Below, piece by piece: positions 45,000-55,300 of a stretch of DNA of 64,000 nt (positions within the stretch are counted from its first letter, which is position 1; every line of letters starts with the position of its first letter). The stretch spans positions 26,967,133 through 27,031,132 of the forward strand of contig CM046850.1 of assembly GCA_025618425.1 (NCBI GenBank), written 5' to 3'. The translations under genes and the position numbers were made by a program. Source of the stretch: Heliocidaris tuberculata (taxonomy: Eukaryota; Echinodermata; Echinoidea; Camarodonta; Echinometridae). Under the pieces are notes generated by a model that did not search any database, was not told the origin of the DNA, and worked only from the letters and a program-made list of their open reading frames with translations.

Positions 45000-45475
45000 A
45001 AAGCGAGCCTAGAAAAGTTCTTTCCGTTTAAGTTTTTTTTTTTTTTTTTTGATTTGTGATCGTAAGCAGGTAAGTGGTCACTGAATAATTTCAGCTTTGT
45101 TGCCCAAGGGGTAACCTTGAGCAATTTGAATTATTTGCATATCAAAATCCAATGTGTTGTTCATCTTATGCAATATTACCTATGATGCAACGCACGGAGG
45201 ATCTGCGGAGGAATTGTTTTGTATCACAGGTTTCAGTGCACAAGATTAACAACACTGTTAACATTGGGTGCAGCGCGCACATTGTGCGTAAGTTGTCTTG
45301 GGCTGTTTAACATTGCCTATACATGTGGCCATGTGAATTTATGCAAATTATGCAATATGCTCAAAGTCGTTTTTGGGGCAACAAAGCTGAAATTGTTTGT
45401 AAACAATACGGGATCACAAATCAAAAAAAAAAAAAAAAAAACTTCAACGGAAAGAACTTTTTTAGGTCCATAAAA
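45000..45475. repeat. foldback repeat, ~135-bp arms
   Basis: The left arm (45008-45140: AAGTTCTTTCCGTT, poly(T), GATTTGTGATC, TTTCAGCTTTGTTGCCC) is inverted at 45340-45470 (GGGCAACAAAGCTGAAA, GATCACAAATC, poly(A), AACGGAAAGAACTT). Confidence 0.75.
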
Positions 45476-45479
45476 TGTT

Positions 45480-46320
45480 AGGTCGGCTATCTGTGTTTAA
45501 GAAGGAAAAGTTCATTCATTTAGAGCGCGATCGTGTAAATTATGTAAATCATGAGGTTTAAAATGATTTTGTTTATCATATTTCCTGTGGAATTAGAAAT
45601 GAAGAAATCACTCTCCAAGACTCAGCCAGAATTTCCTCTCTTTTTGATAACAATCACTCACCAACTCAAGTTCTCACTTGATTAATATGTGCAATAGATC
45701 CTCTTCGCATATAAAAGAAATTTCGTCATGAATCCCATGAACAATTTTGTAGTACATTTTCCATTCAATACAAATCAACGCAAACAAGTTAAATTTGGAA
45801 TGTGTGTCTTTATTTTGTCATTTGCTTCTAATCTCGTAAATCATTTGCCTAATCAAATTTTTCAGTTGGATCAGTCAATTATTCATCAAAAAATGTAACT
45901 AATAATATATTTATGAAACACAGTAAAAAAAAAAGAAAAGAAAAAAGAAGAATTAAAAACAAGGATATATAACCAATTACAACCAAAATTAATGAAATAC
46001 AAACCCAAAATTTACTCTGCTCACCGGCTTATTATTATTTTTCTATCACTAATTCAGCAATTCGTTTGGCTTTATAACTATAGCAGTTTGAATGACAAAA
46101 GCAGCATATTCCCATAAATCTGAAGATATTCGAAACCGTCTTTTCTACTTTTATTTGTACAATCAATTTTCTATTTTCCAGTTTGGTAGAATTTTTACAC
46201 AGTTTACATTTTTTTTTAAAATTGTCAACTTCGAACTTAGGATGAAGAAAAGGTTGTCATTTGGTTATACGACAGATGCTCCGGCGAAATTATTCCTCGG
46301 TCACCGGGGGGGGGGGGGGG
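45480..46320. other. no recognised gene or repeat
   Basis: AT-rich sequence ending in a 21-G run at about 46305-46324. No supported exon. Confidence 0.4.
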
Positions 46321-46324
46321 GGGG

Positions 46325-46773
46325 ATGTCTCATTGAGGCCTGAACATCATCAGCGTACAGGAAAACGGATAAAAAGGGTACTTTTTCAGCATTAGGCGCG
46401 TAACCCGGGTTACGCGTTTAGGGTATCAAAAACAGCAAAAATCAAGAAAAAGGGTATCAAATTCAGAGGTGATAAGAAGAAGATCCTCAGAAAGGCCGGA
46501 GGGGAATATAGTTCAGTAATGTGTTCCAAATTAGGTTAAATTTTAATTTCACGGTTCCTTTCTGGCTAAAAAAAAGGTCTATGGTGATGATGTAATCCTC
46601 AAATAAGATGTAAAATACCACGCAAGATATAAAATCGCCGTTAAGGGTATGGAAATCAGAGATGTTAGACGGTTTTCCCTGTTTAGGGTATCAAAACTAT
46701 TCCTACTGCAATCCCCGTTTAGGGTGCTTTTCAGAAAGTGATTTACGCGGATGATGTACAGGTCTCAATAAGA
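46325..46773. mobile_element. TIR element, partner of 56040-56445
   Basis: The left end ATGTCTCATTGAGGCCTGAA and the right end GATGTACAGGTCTCAATAAG are inverted. The interior contains AGGGTATCAAA repeated, CGCAAGATATAAAATCGCCG and the perfect palindrome GCGTAACCCGGGTTACGC. A homologous copy in opposite orientation lies at 56040-56445. Confidence 0.72.
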
Positions 46774-46869
46774 CATGCACACCCCCCTCCCCCCCCCCCC
46801 CCGTCCCCCTCCCCCCGGGCTCGGTCAATGTCCTACACTAACCAAAATTCATAATTTCAACCCCGGATC

Positions 46870-47035
46870 CAGCACTAAACCTAACCCTAACCCCTACCCT
46901 AATCCTAAACCTAACCCTAACCCTTACCCTAATCCTAAACCTAACCCCTACCCTAATCCTAAACCTAACCCTAACCCCTACCCTAATCCTAAACCTAACC
47001 TAAACCCCAGTGGCAACCCTAGTCATAACCCTATA
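46870..47035. repeat. telomere-like CCCTAA-variant array
   Basis: CCTAAACCTAACCCTAACCC units with CCCTACCCTAATCCTAAA variants arranged in a ~36-bp higher-order period. A similar shorter block lies at 60646-60691. The open frame across it (PNPYPNPKPNPN) is a by-product. Confidence 0.85.
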
Positions 47036-47609
47036 TCTGTGACGAAACTTTCCGTTTTTATTTCATTTGTTCTTTATTCGCTTTAAAAAAGCACATGATT
47101 ATAAAAATACAAAAACTATATAAAAATATATGCATGTACAAATAACAACTACAAAAAACAAGCAAACAATATATACAGTTTTCTACAAATAGGCACATTC
47201 ACAATACATCTTACATCTACACAAGTAATATATTCATGTACATGTGATTATTTGCAAAAAAAGAAAGAAAAAAAAGAAAAGAGAAATCAAACAATCTTAA
47301 ACAAAGACCTAAAATAATGTAGCAGAGTTAAGTCAGTGTACATAAATATGCGATAATTTCCTCACACCCCTCTCGATTCGGGTCTGCTCGCTATTCATAA
47401 GGACCGCTATTTATAAAGGACCGCTCATTCATTTAATCACGCGTTATGGATAGCGTTCCTTATGACTAGCGAGGTTACCCCTCTCGATCAAACCCCCTTC
47501 CCTACATAAGTAATCATCTCTTGGGTTTATCAATTCCTTTACTTGTTCAACTATGCGTATCGTCTCGTTTTGTACTTTACATTGCACAGCCCACTGCTTT
47601 TGAATTTCT

Positions 47610-48062
47610 TTGTTTTCCATGAAGTCTTGTCATTCAGGAATCTTACATTCCCTGCCAACAGAGAATGAGCTCCGTACCGTGCCATTCCAGCTATACAAAC
47701 CACTGTATAATTTTTGGAATTCAAAGCTTTCACAAGAGAAGATAAACATGTTTTTGCAAACCTACCAATTGAAAAAGGAAAGATACCAGATACCACAAAA
47801 TACCAGCGAATATACTGTACGTTTTTGTGAAGAATGTAGTATGCAGACAGTAGGAGACGAGTTCCATTATGTCATGTAATGTGATATTTTTAGAATAAGA
47901 AGAGAACTGTATTTTGATCATCTTAAAGCAGTTGATGGTAACTTTGAAAACATAAACAGTTTGGAGAGATTCATATTTATAATGTCACTTAAAGAAGACG
48001 CTCTCATAAAAGAATTTGCCAATTTTTTGCGATATAATATTGATCAACGTGGTAACCTTTAA
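47610..48062 (+). mobile_element. LINE 3'-domain fragment, plus strand
   Basis: LYKPLYNFWNSKLSQEKINM, later RFCEECSMQTVGDEFHYVM, then after a TAA codon CDIFRIRRELYFDHLK and RFIFIMSLKEDALIKEFANF. The CxxC...GDExH...C arrangement followed by a helical end is typical of the C-terminal part of LINE proteins. One in-frame stop breaks it. Confidence 0.65.
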
Positions 48063-48139
48063 AGTGTTTATTATTAGCCATATTTATATATAGTGTATAA
48101 ATATATGTATATAATTCTTTTAATGGCTCTTTTTCTCAT

Positions 48140-48840
48140 CACCTTACTCTATTTGCACATAATATAAATACACATGTAACTCTGGATCCATAAAACATGC
48201 AAAATGTGGTAAAAAAATGAGTGTGTGTCTGCCATGAAATTTTCTGTACCTTTCTTATTACAACCCTCCATTGTCTACAAATACTATCGATGCACTTATC
48301 AAACAGAGGATATAACTGAGAGCCACAAAAACTACAGCAATATTTATGGAACAGTATATTTCTAATGTGAGAGTTAGCATATTTGAAATCATACAAAAAC
48401 ATATTAATTTTCGATTAAATTCTACAACACACTTTGAAACGTCAAAATCATTAATATATTTAGAAATAACATGCCTAAATGAGTTACTTTTGATGCAATC
48501 TCTACATGTCTTCCATTTATCAAGATCTCTGGATCCATAAGTGGTCTACCATTACAGCTAAAAACTATTAACTGACTCTTTTCACCATTAAACTGAATAT
48601 CAAATCTAGTGCCATAATCTGAATAAATTTTAACCATTTCATGAAGGGCAGTCACACTGGGTGAAAGCAGTGTCACTGTCAAGTCATCTGCATAAGCAAA
48701 TGCTCCTGCAAAAATATTGCCCATAAAGCATCCCATGCCATTTTCACGTAACTCTTGTATCAGCCCATCTAGATGTTAGCATTAAAGCAGGCAAGGAGAA
48801 ATAACCCCTCCCTGATTAATACCATTTTAAATTGTAAAAT
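48140..48840 (-). mobile_element. LINE reverse transcriptase fragment, minus strand
   Basis: On the minus strand: INQGGVISP, LDGLIQELRENGMGCFMGN, then AFAYADDLTVTLLSPS with the catalytic YxDD box. Further on, after a frame change, HKYCCSFCGSQLYPLFDKC. Frame breaks show it is dead. It converges tail to tail with the plus-strand fragment at 47610-48062. Confidence 0.78.
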
Positions 48841-49019
48841 AATCAGAATATGCTTTGTTCTATTTCAATCGTAGCTTTTGAACTGACTTTATTAAAACAT
48901 CTTTGACAAATGTACATCAACAAGGAAAGAGAGAGAGGGAGAGATAAAAGATAGTAACAACTTATATACATTTCAAATAACAAAATATGTAATCATATTA
49001 GAGTATATTACATGTACAT

Positions 49020-49310
49020 TGATTGATATGATATGACTCATTTCAGAATTCTCCTCTCAAACATGGTATGGTATCCTTGATAAAATTTGTTATTATAATA
49101 CTGAGTATGACATATTCGTTATCTAATTTCAATAAGAAAATGAATTTTTCTTCTGCTCTGAGAAAAGTGAAATTAGGGTATTTTATCGATAAAGCGTCTA
49201 AGAGGTTTTTTTTTCTTTGTTCATTGAATTTAGGGCAAAACACCAGCGTGTAGTTCGTCACCAATCTCTCCTTCTTCACAGTCAGTGCATATTCTAAAAT
49301 GTATTTCTCA
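49020..49310 (-). mobile_element. LINE 3'-domain fragment, minus strand
   Basis: ICTDCEEGEIGDELH in one frame, then after a frameshift LVFCPKFNEQRKKNLLDALS and FLRAEEKFIFLLKLDNEYVI. Same C-terminal LINE region as 47610-48062, opposite strand. Confidence 0.65.
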
Positions 49311-49792
49311 TTTGTGTTTTCTCAGTCCTTCTGGACGTTCCTGTTTCTATTGTTAAATTATGACAGCTTATGCTGAAGCGGCATATATTTCTTCGGAATT
49401 TTCGATAACATGGAGATACTGTTCCTGTTTGATGTCTGACTTAAATTTCCTGTATGTTCTTAGTCTTTTCCCTCCCCACTGTTCCCTACAGCACTGTGTA
49501 GGTGTGTGGTAAATTGGTATTGAAAAATATCCTTCGTATCAAACGGAATTTACTTCCCTACCGACAAACCGTTCACTGTTAGTTAAGTCTACAACATCAA
49601 TTCATTCATTGTTTTCATCAAGATATAGTTTACAAGCTTTCTAACTTTTGATTCTTATACATATTAAGCAATAATCTGCGTATCATCGGACACATCCATT
49701 TGACTCTTTCAAGTGCTTTACTAGCATCTAGCAATAATCCATACACAATACTAATAAAACACAGAGCATAATATCGGAGCACCTATCACAAC

Positions 49793-49975
49793 TGGGCGTT
49801 GTGGCGTGCGCCTGTAAATCCAGCTAATAGTGGAACTTACAAACCGATTCATTGGACCCGGGTTCGAGACTGAGTCACGTCTTTCGGATGATGACGTTAA
49901 AGGTAGGTCCCTAGACGTAAATAATCATATCTGATTGATGTTGGTACACGTCTGTAAATACCCAATTACACACAT
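49793..49975 (+). repeat. SINE with 7SL-RNA-like head
   Basis: The first ~40 bp, CTGGGCGTTGTGGCGTGCGC then CTGTAAATCCAGCTAATAG, resemble the 5' domain of 7SL (SRP) RNA. A B-box-like GGGTTCGAGACTG follows. Then comes a body TCGGATGATGACGTTAAAGG, TAGGTCCC, related to the body of the tRNA-headed SINE at 23640. The resemblance to 7SL is from memory of that conserved RNA and needs alignment. Confidence 0.45.
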
Positions 49976-50005
49976 TTGGTGGAATGTTAGAAATAGTCAA
50001 CAGGT

Positions 50006-51066
50006 CTATATGTAGCCTGGCTTGCATTCATTATCAATCAGATAAGGCTCCCTCTTGCGTCCATGGAAGAACTTAAAGACGGAGAGAGGGGAGTTGAATC
50101 TGTTTGAATTTGGCTTGTACTCTTGAAATGAGTTCAGATTGTCAGGTTCAAGTGGAGTGATCGGGTTGGTTGAAGGATGGGAAGGCGAGGAAGCTGAGGA
50201 TGAGGTGTATGGTGACGGCGGCCGTTGAATACTTGGCTGTGGGTCTGTCGACGTGATCGACATGGAGCCTGATCCATAACTCGATGATAAGGACATCGGT
50301 GGCGACAATGACAAGGGAGAAATTGATGTTGACATGAAGGATATTTGTGACGACTGAGATGGTCGCTTCTGCTGAAACGATCTCATTTCCTCCTTAGGGA
50401 CGTCAGCATCCTTCGATGACTCCGACCCCGATACCGATGTTCTACGATGTTGGTTCGATGGGAAAACAGCCGGTCTGTCGTTAGTCAACGGCAATGAGTC
50501 AGTAAATGATATCGTTGACGAGATATTTGACGGCGATGTGGCAGCCATGACTGGCATCATTAGAGATACTGAGTGTCCACTCGGAGGTTTACTTCTTTGT
50601 CGACGTGGTGGTAGCCGGAGTCGTAACCGTTTCATCGCCCAATCATCGAGACAAATCTCACCCTTCTGCTTCCATTTGATGCATTTGAGATCGTTGAGGA
50701 CATGATCGATCAGCTTGGCACTCGAGTCGGAAGTCGACAACGAGGTCGGCCCAGAGTCACGGTAGAGTAGAGGGATAACGTGCGGGTGCATGGTGTCCAA
50801 GGCTTGTTCGAGTTCAAACAAATGCCATTCGGTTCGCGACGGATCGTGGTCTGTATTCTCTACCGAAGATGACGATGATGATGATGGAGATAACGACGAC
50901 GAAGACGACGAAGAAGATGATGGAGTTGGTTGTATTGCTTTAGCAGCTATCCCTTCCGGTGTCGCTTCTGATGACGATGCCGGTAAAGGCCGGTAGAAAT
51001 CTTCTGACAGAACGACGATGCAGCGGCGGCTCTTTGTCAATGCTTCCAGGATTTCTTCGCTCGTAA
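50006..51066 (-). CDS. IL-1R-like last exon: TIR end and Ser/Pro-rich tail
   Basis: VTSEEILEALTKSRRCIVVL, SEDFYRPL, then a ~50-residue Ser-rich insert (50865-50995), EWHLFELEQALDTMHPHVIP, CIKWKQKGEICLDDWAMKRL, and a ~170-residue tail with many SP/TP sites ending FFHGRKREPYLIDNECKPGY. The tail could be a phosphorylated scaffold; this is inference. Acceptor TCGTACATTTAG. Confidence 0.87.
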
Positions 51067-52345
51067 CTAAATGTACGAAGAGAAGGAGATAAAAATGAAC
51101 AAGAACTTTGAAAGAAATACACTGGGATTTGAAATCTAGCTTTAAGTTTTGTTTTAATTCAGAAGAAAGAGGAAAGGGTGACTGTGATCATGTTTACTTT
51201 TATCCTGTCCCACCAAGTACATGTATAAAAAGTCAATATGTGGAGGAAAAGAAGAGGTACAAACTGTGTATTATACCTGATAACATTAGTAATCTCAAAG
51301 TAGGCCTACTCGGTATTGTTACAAACAGAGGCGTAGCGTGGGTCAAGGCATTAAGGGGTGTGTACGGTGCCCTGTTTCATAAAACTTGCTATCAATAACA
51401 ATTTCCACACATCTTTAACAAATTTGCTCTCAGCCAATCAGATGCAAAGTATTTCAGTGGCTTATAAATGTTATTGTAACTTAACACATTTTATGAAACG
51501 GAGCCCTGATCTAATTGGTGGGTGAAATGCAAATTAACTGGGTGATTAGTTATAGGAAGGTATAGAGGTCCGCTGCTTCTTCTATTCGTGTTTCCTTCCC
51601 CCTTTTCGCCATTTGTTTAACCCTTTCATGACAGGAATTATTTAAAGGCTAAATTGATCACATTTCGTTCTTCAAATTGGCAACAATAATATTTTTCTTT
51701 TAGTGCTACATGGTTCTAACAAAATGCAATGTCTTTGAAAACAATATACATCATTAGAAACTTAGTCGAAAAGTTGAAAAAAATTCAAATTTTGATAAAA
51801 AATAGTGATTTTGAACCTCTCAATGTGTTGCCAATTTAAGGATTATGAAGCTTATTCTTCTTTTTGAAATTCCTGGCATCAAACGCAATATGGTCATGCA
51901 ACAAAAATGGACACAATGTGTGTAGAAATTTTTGCTTTTTCTGCTCCTGCATCTGGCATATTTTTTAGAGCTCTGAATCAAAAGTTATTGAGCCAAACCA
52001 CAAAATGTGGTCAATTGTCTTGAAAGGGTTAAGGGACACGTGCCCCCGGTTCCTTCTTGCTTCGCCACCAACACAACAGGACCTTTCATTTGTTTAACAT
52101 GAAGTAATACTAAGTATGAAAAACAACCATGTTAAGTAGTCTAATAAAGGGAGTGCAATCAATAATCTGAAATTACCAGATCCGAAGGTTGCGTCCCGTT
52201 CCCGCAGGAATAGTTTATACTGATCCTGCAAACTAGGACAGAGTACGTTGTCGACAAAGGAACGATCCTTGCCTTCATAGCATGAAACTATGTAGGCGTC
52301 GTAGAGTTTGTTATCTATTTCTGGAGAGGGAGAGAGAGAGAGAGA

Positions 52346-52391
<46 letters not shown>

Positions 52392-55300
52392 GAGAGAGGG
52401 GGGGGAGAAAACTATTACATATGAATAATCAGCAAAGTAAAGCATACATTACAATCGTCATCACTATTTTTAGAGTTGAAATTCAGTTTTTAATCAATAA
52501 TTATGAATAATCATATCATCGGAGCAAACTTTGATGACTCACACTCAAATACAATTAGAGTAGCGATTTTTCATCAATTTTCTCGCCTTTTTGTGATTTT
52601 TTCCAGAATTTTTTCTTACCAGCCTTTCATTTTGTTGCCATTCGTTCTTCATTCCGTGACGTTTCCTAAGAATGAGAAATGTGTGTTTTCCAACTTGGTC
52701 ATCAACATTACAAATTTCTACCTTTCCTCTCATTAACATTTCAACAAAATTATCATAAACAGAGATAAATAAGATTATAGTTGTCTGGGAATTTCGCAGA
52801 ACTTAATAATGCTTTTATTTAGTTACTAGGAAATTGAAATTTAATTTTATCTGAGTTGGACTTGCAGACACCCAATGGCATCAGCTGGATATTAACGACA
52901 AATGTAAAGGGTCAAAAATTGAAATATTTCAAAACTGTCGCTGAATCATTAAGATGCCATATGAGAGACCGAAAGTATACCTTCTTAAATTCATGAAAGT
53001 TTTACCGAAGCACCATGGAGGTTTAATAGTCCTTAAAAGGACTGTTGTGTATTCTTTCGTGCGAGAGTTCTGAAAAAAACAACAAACTGTTAGTATGTTT
53101 AAGACCCTTGACGTTCGAACAGCTTGCTCTGTTCGCCATCAGGAGTTCGTTAGGCTCGATCTTCTTTCTTTAAACGTATTAAGCAGTCCTTTTCGCACGA
53201 AATAATACGAAATAATACGCAATTAAGGACTGACCTATATGGTGCTTCAGACAGTCAACTTCGGAAAACTGAGCACAGGTTTATACTCCGAAAACGGCGT
53301 TTAGAGCAAGATGAATATAGAGCCCTCATCGTTCAGTGCGAGACAGTACAAAGGCATGGGGGAAAACCGTGCAATGTCGACCTGCTTTATTTAAAAAGTA
53401 ATGCTGGGGATATATTTGTTTCAAATGTTTGTCATTTGAAAGTTATTTCATATGACGAATCCTTCAAGGGTTTTGAAGGTAACTGACACGCAGCAGGTTG
53501 ACTTTGCAAGATTTTCCCCATGCCTTTTGTACACACTGCCTCGCACTGAGCGATGAGGGCTCTATATTCATACGTCGTTTTCGGAGTATACCTGTGCTCG
53601 GTTTTTTCGGAAGCTGGGTCTGACTGTCAGAAAACATTTTACGATTTATGAACTTTAACTGTTCCACGGTCATGCAAGCCTAGAAAGCTCTTCTGTTATA
53701 CCTTCTGTTTCTCGTTTGGTGTGATGATCATGATACCAAAGTTTAACGTCAGTGCCGTACCGTTTCCATGACAACACGAAGAGGGAGAGGAGGATGGTCA
53801 TAGTCACTACCAAGATAACTACACTAGATGTATCAGTCACTCTCGTTTGTTCTTCTGCAATCTCTGTGACATTAAAATTTAAAGAAAATGACAGGAGAAG
53901 CTGCAGATCTTTTTAATGAGTTGGTCTTTCTTGCTTCCATTTCTAAACTTCATTCAAGATGAGTTTTGGTTCAGTATTAGCATGAATAGACGATTCTATT
54001 GATAAAAACTATAACTGAAGGATTCTTAATGTCACGAAAATAAAAGTATATTTACAATAAACAGTGGATAGTATAATAGTAGTGCATTCATAAATGGAAA
54101 AAAGGTTAATTCCTAATCACCAGAAATTCTCCATTCAAGAACAATATGGTTTTGTCTCAATCGCCTCAGAACAGGAGTTGGACGATGCAAAGCCCTGATG
54201 CAGAAATATAACCTAGATTGATCTACCTACTGCGACTGCGGGAAGGCCGCTCGAACAATGGAGCTCCCTGCTACCAGCATGACCAGAGCACATAGCTTGG
54301 TGGGTTAGGGTAAAAATGTTTGATTATCGTGACACGCGGACAAAAGCACCGTTTTTGGTGTGAAGCATCTTTCACAGAATTAAAAAAAAAAAATCAACAA
54401 ATGTATACGCCCCCCCAAAAAAAATAGTCTGGAACACGCCAAATACGTACGTATGTTAATATGCGTTGGGTACGCTAGACATGATTATCTCGACGTATTT
54501 CGACTTACCAACAAACTTTATGGCCCGCGTATGGGGGACGTATGAGCCATACGCTGGCATACGTCAAGAATTTTGTGCATGCACAACATTTTGCGACCAC
54601 CTCACCGAACTACGATGCAGACCGATCGTAAGGTGTGCGGTGGCCTTAACTTATACAAAACTTACGCATAACTTATTCGACGTATACGCCAGCGTATTCG
54701 CCAAATTTTTCATACGTCGGCATACGCTGGCTCAATCGCCAAGGTGTGACAGCTACATCAGGGAAATAGAGCTGCGCCAAGGCTCCCCCCCCCCTCCCTC
54801 CCTCCCATACGCCTATGCTCTATTGGTGCTCTACAGCAGTCACATACGCGTTTGATATCGTAAATTCAATGTGGTATTATAATTAATATATATCAATGTA
54901 ATATTTAAATTTTATTAGTGTGCAAAAATTTATACAATAATGATAGAGAGAGATAGAAATTTCATTTAAAAAAATTACTTTTAATTCAGTCCTAGGACTT
55001 AATTGACATGGATTACAATTTAGAAATATAAACTTACAAATTGACAAAAATCCCCCCCCCCAAAAAAAAACAAAACAAAACAAAAAACAAAAACAAAACC
55101 AAACCAAAACAAAACAACAAAAAACAACAACAACAACAACAACAACAACAAAAACAAAACAAAACAAAACAAAAACAGACGATGAGATAGCAATGATGGA
55201 AGTAACAAAGAGCGAACTTATTCAGAAATTAAGATCTCTTTTGCAAAATAAAATTCTGCATTATACTTCAAGTTCGTCTCCTAAAGAAAACTATAATCCC

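Noticed and set aside
46775..47086. 103-codon Pro/Asn-rich open frame
   Set aside because: Produced by the telomere-like CCCTAA array, whose period is a multiple of three locally.
50790..50996. Acidic open frame on the plus strand
   Set aside because: Antisense of the Ser-rich insert of the receptor TIR exon.
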